Shown: positions 45,485 through 53,111 of the stretch, one piece after another
Layout of the letters: the number at the start of each line of letters is the position of its first letter
Position numbering within the stretch: the first letter of the stretch is position 1
Source of the DNA: Hydrococcus rivularis NIES-593
Lineage (GTDB): Bacteria; Cyanobacteriota; Cyanobacteriia; Cyanobacteriales; Microcystaceae
Length of the DNA stretch: 64,000 nucleotides
Direction of reading: 5' to 3'
Assembly (NCBI RefSeq): GCF_001904635.1
Contig: NZ_MRCB01000007.1
Span: 111,163-175,162 of the forward strand
Program-made: the position numbers and the translations under genes
Notes under the pieces: generated by a model
The model's database searches: none
Seen by the model: only the letters and a program-made list of their open reading frames with translations
What the model was told of the DNA's origin: nothing

Positions 45485-46792
45485 TTAAGCAGTAGGTTTC
45501 ATGACGACTATGCCATAAGCATCCGGATCGAGATAGCGTTGGGCTGCGGCTTGGATATCGGCAACTTCGAGAGATTGGATATAGGCAGGATAATTGAGGG
45601 CGGGTTCTAAATCTCGTAACTGAGAGTAGTAGTAACCATAGAGATTAGCGCGATCGCTCGGTCTTTCATTGCTAAAAATAAAGCGATTGGCGACCTGGGT
45701 ACGAATGCGAGCAAGTTCTGCTTCCGTCACCGACTCTGTTTGAATTTTACGAATGTGTTCGGCGATCGCGGCTTCTACTTCAGAAATATTTTCTGTCGGC
45801 AATTGGGCTGAAATATAAAAAACGCCCTGTACTCCCTGAGTCATATTGCTCGCCCCCACCTGCGATACCAGTCCTCGTTCCTCTCTGAGATCTCGAAATA
45901 GCCGAGACACCTTACCCTGTCCTAAAATGACCGCCAAAACGTCCAGCGCGTAGGTTTGGGAAAGATCTGTCAGTCCGGGAACTCGCCACGTCATGACTAA
46001 ACGCGATTGTTGTAGGCTATCATCGACGAATTCTCGGCGCACGATGTCTCTAAAAGGCGGTTCGGGAGTTAGAAATTGCGAACTCTGACTTGGGACCTCT
46101 CTACAGACGCGATCTCTGGCATCTCGACAACCTCCGACTTCTAAAAATCCTTTTGCCACAATATCGATCGACTCCTCTACAGGCAGATTGCCCACGACAA
46201 CAGCCGTCATCGATTGGGGACGATACCAGTAGGCGTGAAAGTCTCGCATTTGTTGAGGGATTAGCTTCTCGATAACTGAAGCAGGACCCAAAACCGGACG
46301 GCGATAGGGCAAGCTTTCAAAACAGGTTTCCATGGCTCTGTAAAAAGTGCGACGACGGGGATTGTCCTCCGAACGACGAATTTCTTCTAGCACCACCAAT
46401 CGCTCTCTCTCGAAAGCCGCGTCGGGAATGCTGGGGTTAAGGATGACATCTAACTGCAAAGGAGCCAGTTCGGCAAAATCTCTGGGAGCCGTCGTGATGT
46501 AGTAGTGGGTATATTCTTGGCTCGTTGCTGCATTCGTAACCGCTCCTCTTTCTTCGATAAAGCGCTCAAACTCTCCACTTCCGAGTCGGGGAGTTCCCTT
46601 AAACACCATATGCTCTAAAAAGTGAGCCATCCCGTTAATTTCGTCCGCTTCCATGACCGAACCCACGTTGAGCCATACATTCAGATTTACGGCTTCTACC
46701 GGCATCTGTTCGGCTATAATTGTCAAGCCATTCGGCAGTTGACAAATTTTTGGCATCGTTAGTGTTGGAGATTTGAGCAAAATAGAGGTCAT
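45485..46792 (-). CDS. M16 zinc peptidase (insulinase/processing-peptidase-like)
   Basis: This 435-aa protein has the inverted zinc motif HFLEHMVFKGTP (about 58-69), with the third ligand Glu in a downstream helix (YTHYYITTAPRDFAELAPLQL region). The second, inactive M16 lobe follows (QQSRLVMTWRVPGLT, ILGQGKVSRLFRDLREERGL). Cyanobacteria often have two adjacent M16 genes, an active and an inactive one; only this active-type gene is present here. It cleaves peptides or transit-like sequences; substrate unknown. The start at 46792 is divergent from the ycf66 leader, so both promoters lie in 46793-46860. Confidence 0.9.
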   Translation of the reverse strand: MTSILLKSPTLTMPKICQLPNGLTIIAEQMPVEAVNLNVWLNVGSVMEADEINGMAHFLEHMVFKGTPRLGSGEFERFIEERGAVTNAATSQEYTHYYITTAPRDFAELAPLQLDVILNPSIPDAAFERERLVVLEEIRRSEDNPRRRTFYRAMETCFESLPYRRPVLGPASVIEKLIPQQMRDFHAYWYRPQSMTAVVVGNLPVEESIDIVAKGFLEVGGCRDARDRVCREVPSQSSQFLTPEPPFRDIVRREFVDDSLQQSRLVMTWRVPGLTDLSQTYALDVLAVILGQGKVSRLFRDLREERGLVSQVGASNMTQGVQGVFYISAQLPTENISEVEAAIAEHIRKIQTESVTEAELARIRTQVANRFIFSNERPSDRANLYGYYYSQLRDLEPALNYPAYIQSLEVADIQAAAQRYLDPDAYGIVVMKPTA

Positions 46793-46860
46793 GGGCGATT
46801 TATCATTTTGTCCTTACTTTTCTATCTTAAAGAAACCGCGCGGGAATTCCTATCCTCATT

Positions 46861-47011
46861 AGAAATCATTGAAAACCTCGCAGGCTTGAGCCAGGGGAAA
46901 GTCCGGTCAAGTTAAAAGCCCAGACCGTACCCGCTCGGGTCAATGTCGGTAGTTCGCATATCGCCTATAATTGATGTGCGAGCATTAAGTCCCGTTTCAG
47001 AGGGATTTTTT
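46861..47011 (+). ncRNA. Structured leader or small RNA ending in a terminator-like hairpin, upstream of ycf66
   Basis: About 150 nt of the 370-bp spacer fold into successive hairpins. CGGTC 46904-46908 pairs with GACCG 46923-46927. ACCC 46929-46932 pairs with GGGT 46937-46940. TCGCATAT 46954-46961 pairs with ATGTGCGA 46974-46981 (one G-U). AGTCCC 46988-46993 pairs with GGGATT 47002-47007 and runs straight into TTTT (47008-47011). The last is like an intrinsic terminator. A second structured part follows before the ycf66 start: GGTTTCC at 47078-47084 can pair with GGAAATC at 47106-47112, enclosing GCC/GGC. I could not match it to RNase P RNA, tmRNA or a riboswitch class I know. It may be an attenuator leader or a separate small RNA. 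Confidence 0.5.
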
Positions 47012-47162
47012 CTAAACTGATTCCAGGCTAGAAGTCATGTCTATCCTCGCCTATAGTAATCTAACGCTATAGCGAAGGTTTCCAAGCCAGAGAGGCAAGT
47101 GTTTCGGAAATCGGAGAAAATCCGCGGCACTTAGGGCCAAAAAAGAAGAACGGAGAGCGATA

Positions 47163-48119
47163 ATGGTTAATTTTGGGCTGAACTCAGCCGCTATATTAGG
47201 AATTTTTCTGGCAGTCGCTGGAGTAGGACTTTATTTCGTGCGCTCCATTCGTCCAGAACTGTCGAGAGACTATGATATCTTTTTTGCTGCCGTCGGCTTG
47301 TTGTGCGGTCTGATTCTATTATTTAATGGATGGCGGCTCGATCCTATTCTCCAATTCGGTCAGTTTCTCCTAACGGGAACGGCAATCTTTTTTGCAGTAG
47401 AGGCAGTGCGCTTGCGCGGCGCGACGGTAGAGCAAGCCAAACGCAATACGCCAATTGTCGAAAAGCGTCCGGTTAGTAAAACACGCGTCTATACAGAAGC
47501 CGAGTTAGATCGTCTAGAACCTTACGAGGAAGAAGATTATTACGAAGGTAAGCGCCGCAGCTTAAGGGGTTCTGAAGATGCTCGCTCTAGCCGCACTTCG
47601 AGCTACGAGACCGAAGAACCCCGCTCTCAAAGAAGCCGTCGCTCGTCCGAACGCTACGACGAATACAGAGAAGCTTCCCGCAAGCGTCGCCCTCGTCCGA
47701 CTGCCGAACCGACGAGCAGTCATTACGACGTTTGGGAAGATACGCAAGAGAATTGGGAAGAAAGCCCCCAAGCTACTCGTCCTCGCCGTCCTCGTCGAGA
47801 AAGTGATGTTTCCCAAAGCTATTCCGCGCCTCCGAGAAAGCGTCGTCCGCGTCCTTCGGATCTGGGTGGAACTCCCTATGAAGATACAGAATCCATTCCT
47901 ACAGATTATGTGGATTATCAACCCATAGACGAGTCAGAACGCGATCGCCCCGATTGGGAGCAAGAGCCTTCTAAATCCAGACCGGAGAGAGAGCCAGAGC
48001 GCGAGCCGCGTAGCGCTTCTCAAGGAAATCGCAACTCCTCGCGCGGCACCGATTTAGGCGAATCCTACTCAGACGAAGAAGTAGAAAATCGCGATAATCC
48101 CGTGCGATTCGATTACTGA
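47163..48119 (+). CDS. ycf66: Ycf66 family membrane protein
   Basis: This 318-aa protein has three closely packed N-terminal membrane spans (AAILGIFLAVAGVGLYFV, DIFFAAVGLLCGLILLFNGW, LQFGQFLLTGTAIFFAVEAV). This is the Ycf66 hallmark, shared with some chloroplast genomes. After about residue 90 comes a long, charged, disordered tail rich in Arg, Glu, Ser and Pro (KRRPRPTAEPTSS and RPRRPRRESD repeats). Function is unknown. The start ATG 47163 lies behind a structured leader. Lipoprotein genes follow 11 bp downstream on the same strand, suggesting one operon 47163-49227. Confidence 0.9.
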   Translation: MVNFGLNSAAILGIFLAVAGVGLYFVRSIRPELSRDYDIFFAAVGLLCGLILLFNGWRLDPILQFGQFLLTGTAIFFAVEAVRLRGATVEQAKRNTPIVEKRPVSKTRVYTEAELDRLEPYEEEDYYEGKRRSLRGSEDARSSRTSSYETEEPRSQRSRRSSERYDEYREASRKRRPRPTAEPTSSHYDVWEDTQENWEESPQATRPRRPRRESDVSQSYSAPPRKRRPRPSDLGGTPYEDTESIPTDYVDYQPIDESERDRPDWEQEPSKSRPEREPEREPRSASQGNRNSSRGTDLGESYSDEEVENRDNPVRFDY

Positions 48120-48130
48120 TTGCGATCGCG

Positions 48131-48706
48131 GTGACACGTTCTATTCCCAGCGTTCATTTCCTTCGCCCGATTGTCTGGGGAGCGGCAGGGATTCTGATTG
48201 GCTTGCTGGCATCTTGCGGCATCGCTCCTCGTCAGGTGGGTCCAGCTACTCTCAATAGTCGTTATAACGACGAGCAGCCAGCATTGAGCGGAGATGGTCG
48301 CTGGTTGGCTTTTGTTTCCAATCGCAATGGAAGCAATCAAATTTTGCTCTACAATCTCCAAGAGGAGCGATATGACAATCCTTCAGGACTCAACCGCAGC
48401 GATGTCATTGCTGAAAGTCCCAGTCTGAGTCGTACAGCTCGTTATATCGTCTATATCGCCAGCCTTCAGGGACGACCAGATATCGTTCTATACGACCGAA
48501 TAACTAAACGTTCGGAATTGGTAACTCAAGGGTATCGCAGTTGGGTGAGAAATCCCCAAATTAGCCCAGACGGTCGCTATATTGTGTTTGAAACCTCTCG
48601 TCGAGGACAATGGGATATCGAAGTACTCGATCGCGGTCCTTTAATCGAGTTAGATATTCCAGATGGCACTCCAGTAGAGAACCCTCAAAAAAATCTGCCA
48701 ACGTGA
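48131..48706 (+). CDS. TolB-like beta-propeller lipoprotein (first of two)
   Basis: This 191-aa protein has a lipoprotein signal (IVWGAAGILIGLLASCGIAP; lipobox LASC, lipidated Cys near residue 29). TolB/PD40-type repeats follow (ALSGDGRWLAFVSNRNGSNQ, SLSRTARYIVYIASLQGRPD, QISPDGRYIVFETSRRGQWD). With only three to four blades, it is a partial propeller and may dimerise or join its neighbour. The start is GTG 48131. The stop TGA overlaps the GTG start of the second lipoprotein gene (GTGA at 48703-48706). Confidence 0.85.
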   Translation: MTRSIPSVHFLRPIVWGAAGILIGLLASCGIAPRQVGPATLNSRYNDEQPALSGDGRWLAFVSNRNGSNQILLYNLQEERYDNPSGLNRSDVIAESPSLSRTARYIVYIASLQGRPDIVLYDRITKRSELVTQGYRSWVRNPQISPDGRYIVFETSRRGQWDIEVLDRGPLIELDIPDGTPVENPQKNLPT

Positions 48707-49227
48707 AGCGCCCTGTTTTAGTTTCAATTGTTGTTCTGATGAGTTTGTTAAGCAGTTGTACTGGCTATCCCCGCTTCCTTAACTTTCCCTTCGATCCGGG
48801 AGGGCGAAGTTTGAATAGCCCCAACTCGGAATTATCTCCCCAAGTGAATGCGCCGTATATTGTTTTTGTGTCGGATCGCAATGGTTCCCAGGATGTCTAT
48901 CTGTTTGACGCTCGCAGACGGCAACTAATCGATTTGCCGGGACTCAATACCCTCGACGAGATCGCCTCTCATCCCGCCATTTCTGAAGACGGTCGCTATA
49001 TTGTTTTTGCAGGAAGCCGTCAGGGACGAGCAGATATTTATCTCTACGATCGCGAAACGCAGCAAAAACGCAATTTAACAGAAAATTTGCCAGCAGAAGT
49101 GAGAAATCCGACTATTAGCACCGATGGTTCCCGGATTGCCTTTGAAGTCGCTAAAAACGGTCAGTGGGATATTTTGGTTTGCGATCGCAACGGACAGCTG
49201 CTTAATATTCCCGGCAATGCCAGATAA
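48703..49227 (+). CDS. TolB-like beta-propeller lipoprotein (second of two)
   Basis: This 174-aa protein reads from GTG 48703, which overlaps the previous stop. The signal peptide is KRPVLVSIVVLMSLLSSCTG with lipobox LSSC. The repeats (YIVFVSDRNGSQDVYLFDAR, AISEDGRYIVFAGSRQGRAD, TISTDGSRIAFEVAKNGQWD) parallel those of the first gene blade for blade, so the two arose by tandem duplication. A longer upstream extension of the frame exists but has no signal peptide, which argues for the GTG. Function is unknown; the two may form one composite propeller at the outer membrane. A terminator lies at 49424-49460. Confidence 0.83.
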   Translation: MKRPVLVSIVVLMSLLSSCTGYPRFLNFPFDPGGRSLNSPNSELSPQVNAPYIVFVSDRNGSQDVYLFDARRRQLIDLPGLNTLDEIASHPAISEDGRYIVFAGSRQGRADIYLYDRETQQKRNLTENLPAEVRNPTISTDGSRIAFEVAKNGQWDILVCDRNGQLLNIPGNAR

Positions 49228-49314
49228 TTTATCGAGTAGCGTCTTCTCGACGGGCGGTACGGCGGTACAGTGCGGGCTTTCCAAAAGCCCAGGTAGTTTC
49301 AGCAGCCCTCCAGT

Positions 49315-49398
49315 TATACCAATTTTCAGGTTTTCGCGATCGACATTCTTCTCCCCTCTCCCCAATTGGGAGAGGGGTTGGGAGTGAGGGCGAATGAA
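49315..49398 (+). mobile_element. MITE-like repeat family A, copy 3 (internally deleted)
   Basis: It begins TATACCAATTTTCAGGTTTTC like the full copy at 22455-22568 and has the CTCTCCC/GGGAGAG centre. It then jumps from GAGGGCG to AATGAAG, lacking about 22 bp (the CGACTATCTCTGTCATTAATG part). Copy 4 at 53843-53935 has the same deletion. Confidence 0.75.
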
Positions 49399-49423
49399 GA
49401 TAATTGTAGATAAGAAAGAGGGG

Positions 49424-49460
49424 GAGGAGATAAGCAAAGCTTACCTCCTCTTTTGTTTTT
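49424..49460 (+). terminator. Strong intrinsic terminator of the ycf66-lipoprotein operon
   Basis: GAGGAGATAAGC (49424-49435) pairs with GCTTACCTCCTC (49439-49450) except for one A-C mismatch, with loop AAA, followed by TTTTGTTTTT. It lies 197 bp after the second lipoprotein stop, beyond a MITE copy, which suggests the MITE was inserted into the 3' untranslated region. Confidence 0.8.
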
Positions 49461-49596
49461 GATGATTATTATTACTAAAGTTTTTAACGGTATAAATAAA
49501 GAAATTTAAGAAGCTAGCTATCTTCTGTCCGCCAAAAAAGTCAGGTAATATATAGAAATGCTTTAACATTACCTTATAGAAATTTAAAAGTATCTG

Positions 49597-49655
49597 TATC
49601 CTCGACGGTTTTGCCAAACTATTTAGTTTGGTTGGTAATCCGTAGACGCGATCGC
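49597..49655 (+). pseudogene. Relic of the 3' end of the neighbouring coiled-coil gene
   Basis: Bases 49597-49655 encode DGFAKLFSLVGNP followed by TAG and GACGCGATCGC. They match about 50118-50175, the end of the intact gene (GGFAKLFGLVGNP, TAG, GACGCGATCGC), with few changes. Similarity continues weakly downstream (GATTAGAGCGATCGC against ATTAGAGCAAGCGATCGC). The rest of this second copy is missing. Confidence 0.75.
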
Positions 49656-49782
49656 ATTTCTCTATAATTATTGATTAGAGCGATCGCAATCTATGAGAGT
49701 TTTTATGATTTCTGCGATCGCATCCCTCTAATTTTTAAGTCTAAAATATAAATAACAATAAATTGTCAAGCTGGCGGGCAAC

Positions 49783-50166
49783 ATGAGCGTAGCGATTGAA
49801 TCAGATTTAAAAGAAATTTTTACTAAATTCGAGCAAAAGTTAGATAGGTTAGAGCAGAAGATAGATGGTGTTGCCAAAGATGTTAGCGAGTTGAAAGTCT
49901 CTGTAGCCAGGACAGAAGCCGAACTAAGAGGAAATATAAAGGTTCTCAATGAATCTGTTGCTAGGACTGAAGCACAATTAAAAGGAGATATTAAAGCGCT
50001 TGATGAAAAACTATCGGGAGAAATTAAGACATTAGGCGAGAAAACTGATGGATTGAGCAAGCGGTTGGACTCGACTGAATTTATCAACCGAGGGATTTTT
50101 GTTGGGCTGATACTTACTATCCTCGGCGGTTTTGCCAAGCTGTTTGGTTTGGTTGGCAATCCGTAG
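49783..50166 (+). CDS. Coiled-coil protein with C-terminal membrane anchor
   Basis: This 127-aa protein is a continuous heptad-type helix up to about residue 98 (IFTKFEQKLDRLEQKIDGVA, then two related units SVARTEAELRGNIKVLNE and SVARTEAQLKGDIKALDE). One membrane span follows (GIFVGLILTILGGFAKLFGL). It is probably a tail-anchored oligomer. Such small proteins are common and often multicopy in cyanobacteria; function is unknown. A relic of a second copy lies just upstream at 49597-49655. The start ATG 49783 is chosen because the previous in-frame region has no start. Confidence 0.8.
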   Translation: MSVAIESDLKEIFTKFEQKLDRLEQKIDGVAKDVSELKVSVARTEAELRGNIKVLNESVARTEAQLKGDIKALDEKLSGEIKTLGEKTDGLSKRLDSTEFINRGIFVGLILTILGGFAKLFGLVGNP

Positions 50167-50273
50167 ACGCGATCGCTAGCTATACGAGCATTACTCGCAT
50201 CTTTCCCTACAGTGATTAATTAGAGCAAGCGATCGCGCTGCTTTTCCATTAAATTTAATAAGTATTAAACGTA

Positions 50274-50358
50274 GTGCGAAAGATCCTTCGCTATCGCTGG
50301 AGGGGCGCAAAGCTGTCTTGTTCGCGTCTTATTATACGTGAGCGAGACGCTCACACTA
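50274..50358. repeat. Palindromic dispersed repeat (GTAGTGCGA...CTCACACTA), variant copy
   Basis: It begins GTAGTGCGAAAG and ends GCGAGACGCTCACACTA, the same ends as the shorter element at 53962-54007 but with about 40 bp of extra sequence in the middle. It lies between the coiled-coil gene and the pilin-associated gene. Confidence 0.6.
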
Positions 50359-50388
50359 TTTTTCCCTGTAACGAAAAAAGATTATCAA

Positions 50389-51159
50389 TTACTCCCAGCT
50401 AGAAGGTGTTATGACTTGCAATTTGCCTTCTGGTGTAACACTAATCTCGGCACCCAAAGACTTAATCTTATCAATAGTATACTGCTGAGTTTTTTGGTCT
50501 GGAGTTGTTGTTAGAATCGTCATCCAAGCAGAAACTTGAGCTTTTCTAGGATCTGGGTTAGTTGCTAAGTATTCGGCTGTTGCGCGAGTTTGGTTTGCCA
50601 TAAATTCATTGCCTTGAATACTTGCCCAATTGGATGCCATTTGGTAGGAATGTCGCGCTGCTTTTAAATCTCCTAAGAACAAGATTTCATCTACACCTTT
50701 ATAGATCCAGATATAAATCGAAAGAGGAAAAGTTTTAGGAGAAACTGATTCTAGAACCCGATTCATAAAAGTGACGGTTTTATCTGGTCTACCTGCATAA
50801 ATTGAGTTAGCAGTAGACATTTGTAAATATGCTTGAATGAAGCGAGGATCGCGATCGACCATTATTTCAAAAAAATTAGGAATTAAAGAATATCCGGTTT
50901 GCTTGCGAGCTTTTCCATCTCCAAAATATTGAATGAATCCAAGAAAATTCCAGTCTGCGATTAAATTGTTAAACCCAAAGGAAGGCATATTCTTTTGTAA
51001 GTTTAGGAAAACTTGAGTAGATTGTTCTTCTTTTAAAGCATCTTCTCCTGTCTGAGATTGTTTTGTTTGAATATGTGAAGTTTGTAAATAAATAATTCCC
51101 GCCAGACAAAATAACGGGGTAAGATAGCGCAAGAATAATAGCAGTTTATTATTTTTCAT
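50389..51159 (-). CDS. Unknown exported protein in the pilin cluster
   Basis: This 256-aa protein has an N-terminal membrane anchor or signal (LLLFLRYLTPLFCLAGIIYL). A helical domain containing TPR-like stretches follows (FIQAYLQMSTANSIYAGRPDKTVTFMNRVLE, DLKAARHSYQMASNWASIQG). There are no catalytic motifs. Its position 80 bp downstream of two type IV pilin genes, on the same strand, suggests a role in pilus assembly, secretion or pilin modification; that is inference. The start at 51159 is near AAAATA-type sequence without a strong binding site. Confidence 0.72.
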   Translation of the reverse strand: MKNNKLLLFLRYLTPLFCLAGIIYLQTSHIQTKQSQTGEDALKEEQSTQVFLNLQKNMPSFGFNNLIADWNFLGFIQYFGDGKARKQTGYSLIPNFFEIMVDRDPRFIQAYLQMSTANSIYAGRPDKTVTFMNRVLESVSPKTFPLSIYIWIYKGVDEILFLGDLKAARHSYQMASNWASIQGNEFMANQTRATAEYLATNPDPRKAQVSAWMTILTTTPDQKTQQYTIDKIKSLGAEISVTPEGKLQVITPSSWE

Positions 51160-51239
51160 ATTTCACTTTATCTTCACTACCTTATTTAAAATATAAGAAT
51201 AAGTTTATATTCTATCTAGATAGCAATTTTCACAAATGC

Positions 51240-51773
51240 TTACTCTAACCTAATCCCGTTGTTGGTGCAAACTCCGCTAGTTGTATCAGGTACGTCAACA
51301 GCTATGCCAACATCTAGACTTTGGCAAAAGAACATATTAAACAAACCAGCATTATAATATACTCCTATTGCATAATTTCTAACACGATCGCTATTGGGGT
51401 TAAGTGCAATTGCCTGATGCTTAACTATAGTATCATTAGCTGTTGCTGGATTGGGTAAGTTATAGTATTTCGAGGCAAAACTTCCATTAATAGTTAAATA
51501 ACTTAGATCGGTAGCAAAAGCTTGTTTCTCGAAGTGATAGGCTTGTTGAGAACGAGCAATAGCACCGAGGTTATTTTTAGCTTCAGTTTCTCTAGATTTA
51601 CCGATTTGAGTGATAAAGTTAGGAAGACTGACTGCAACTAGAATTCCTAAAATAATTATCACAACTAAAAGTTCTATAAGAGTAAATCCCCGATCGCGTT
51701 CTCTATTACACAAGAGATATTTTAGTAATTGTAGATTAATCTTAATCTTAGTGTAACTCATATTTAAATTCAA
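51240..51773 (-). CDS. Type IV pilin-like protein (minor or diverged pilin)
   Basis: This 177-aa prepilin has a leader of 28-29 residues with basic end (NRERDRG), cut by PilD before Phe in GFTLIELLVVIIILGILVAV, Glu5 conserved. The N-terminal helix continues through NFITQIGKSRETEAKNNLGA, closely matching the second pilin. The globular part ends with two Cys (FFCQSLDVG and TTSGVCTNNG) that would form the C-terminal disulfide loop. The leader is longer than in the neighbour gene. It is probably a minor pilin; 212 bp separate it from pilA, with a strong terminator between, so expression differs. Confidence 0.92.
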   Translation of the reverse strand: MNLNMSYTKIKINLQLLKYLLCNRERDRGFTLIELLVVIIILGILVAVSLPNFITQIGKSRETEAKNNLGAIARSQQAYHFEKQAFATDLSYLTINGSFASKYYNLPNPATANDTIVKHQAIALNPNSDRVRNYAIGVYYNAGLFNMFFCQSLDVGIAVDVPDTTSGVCTNNGIRLE

Positions 51774-51888
51774 ATATATTTTCTTTTGTTGTTGCTTTCT
51801 ATGTAAAAATTACCCATTTTTTTGACAGAATATATCATTTTATTTATTGCAATTTGTTCGAGCTATTTAAATTATTTTAAACAATAAA

Positions 51889-51924
51889 AAGCATCAGGTC
51901 AATTTACATGTTTACCTGATGCTT
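51889..51924 (-). terminator. Strong intrinsic terminator of the pilA gene
   Basis: AAGCATCAGGT (51889-51899) and ACCTGATGCTT (51914-51924) are perfect complements, an 11-bp stem with a 14-nt loop. On the minus strand it is followed by TTTATTGTTTAAAA. It lies 62 bp beyond the pilin stop and would separate pilA from the second pilin gene. Confidence 0.85.
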
Positions 51925-51985
51925 ATAAATTAGATCTGTTTTGATTTAAGTAATTTTCAAACTTGTCTCATTACGCTAGCTTAGT

Positions 51986-52519
51986 TTACTTAAGCGCAGT
52001 GCTTCCACTGGGACAAACGGGAGCCATAGCAGCCGTAACTGAAGGTGCGGTGTTAGTGATTTGGTCAGATTGACAAACAACGTTTGCGTAAACTCCATTG
52101 GTACTGTCAAAGCCTACACCACCAGCATAACTGCGAGTTCCATTCTTAGGAGCATCTGTGGAAGCTGCTTGTTGAGTAACGCTGCTATTGGTACCTGCGG
52201 CGGTTGAGAAGTTATAATATTGACTATCAACGGTTACGCCCAGAATATTGTTAGCTTGCAAGTTAGCATCAGTAAGTGCTGAAGCAAAAGATTGCTTTTC
52301 AAAGTGGTACGCTTGCTGAGCACGGTTAATAGTACCGATACCATTCTTACCTTCAGTTTCTCTAGCTTTACCAACTTGACCGAGGAGGTTGGGCAGAGCA
52401 ACAGCAGCGAGTACACCGATAATAATTACAACAACTAGAAGTTCGATTAGAGTGAAACCTTTGTTAGATTTTTTGTTAGCTAAAACTTTGAGTAAGTTGG
52501 CTTTGAATTGAGAATTCAT
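51986..52519 (-). CDS. pilA: Type IV major pilin
   Basis: This 177-aa prepilin has an 18-20-residue basic leader ending NKKSNKG, then FTLIELLVVVIIIGVLAAVAL. PilD cuts before the Phe and N-methylates it. Glu5 for assembly is present. The rest, LPNLLGQVGKARETEGKNGI and the Ala/Ser/Thr-rich globular domain, ends with CQSDQITN and APVCPSG, the Cys pair of the C-terminal loop. It is the likely major subunit of twitching/natural-competence pili. Its leader region 52520-52560 contains long T runs and its own terminator follows at 51889-51924, both consistent with high expression. Confidence 0.94.
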   Translation of the reverse strand: MNSQFKANLLKVLANKKSNKGFTLIELLVVVIIIGVLAAVALPNLLGQVGKARETEGKNGIGTINRAQQAYHFEKQSFASALTDANLQANNILGVTVDSQYYNFSTAAGTNSSVTQQAASTDAPKNGTRSYAGGVGFDSTNGVYANVVCQSDQITNTAPSVTAAMAPVCPSGSTALK

Positions 52520-53111
52520 GGTTTTTTTGTCCTTTTTCGGTAGGGGTTTGTTTTTTCTCTTCTAAATAGAACTTACCCAGAGCGATCTAATTTCATATCA
52601 CCCCCAAAAAAATTTTTTGAATTGATTTATAAAGAATCCCTCGACAAGTAATAGATCTGTTGCATAAATGATTGCTCATCTAATGCTGGTTGAGTGACAG
52701 AACTCAAATGTCCTCACCCCAACCCCTCTCCCTCTCTGGGAGAGTGGCTCTTAAGTTAAGACTTTTGCCTGAAGTCCCTTCGCCCTTTGTGGGAGAAGGG
52801 ATTTAGGGATGAGGGGACAAAGATTTGTCACTCAACCAGCTTCTAATGTTATGCCCAACGGAGCGTAGCTAGCCCTCATATCTCGAAACCTAGCGCGACA
52901 TTGAGATTCTTCGCGCTTCGCTCTTCAATGACAGGTAATATCAAATCCGGTTAGAATCCCTGAAATCCTTCGCTTCACTTCGTTACGCCCAGGATGATAA
53001 GTAATATTTTTGACGGCAACTTAATATGAGAGACACGAAAAACCCGACACACATTAAAGTTTCGTTGGGTTTCACTTTCGTTCAACGCAACCTACCAAGT
53101 TTATAGATCTG
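52520..53111. other. Promoter region of pilA plus dispersed repeats
   Basis: The first 80 bp form the pilA leader (T-rich, TAGGGGTTTG). The remainder is non-coding: a complete MITE family B copy (52685-52840), a TTCGCGCTTCGCTCTTCAATGACAGG stretch split by short repeats, and AACCCGAC/GTTGGGTT inverted motifs near 53042-53072 typical of cyanobacterial intergenic repeats. I see no gene. Confidence 0.6.
52685..52840. mobile_element. MITE-like repeat family B, copy 2 (intact ends)
   Basis: This 156-bp element has perfect 15-bp terminal inverted repeats: GCTGGTTGAGTGACA at the left and TGTCACTCAACCAGC at the right. It has no coding capacity. The inner part (CCCTTTGTGGGAGAAGGGATTTAGGGATGAGGGG-type sequence, shown here only in part) matches the copy at 6754-6912. 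Flanks share CTAAT motifs near both ends, but an exact target duplication is not clear. Confidence 0.82.

Noticed and set aside
46861..46935. RNase P RNA (GGGGAAAGTCCGGTC resembles the conserved GAGGAAAGTCCGGGCT)
   Set aside because: The rest of the conserved core (the ACAGAA-type and downstream helices) is missing and the element is far too short (about 150 nt against 350 or more).
48610..48702. Longer start of the second lipoprotein gene
   Set aside because: It would place the signal peptide in the middle of the protein; GTG 48703 gives a proper lipoprotein signal.
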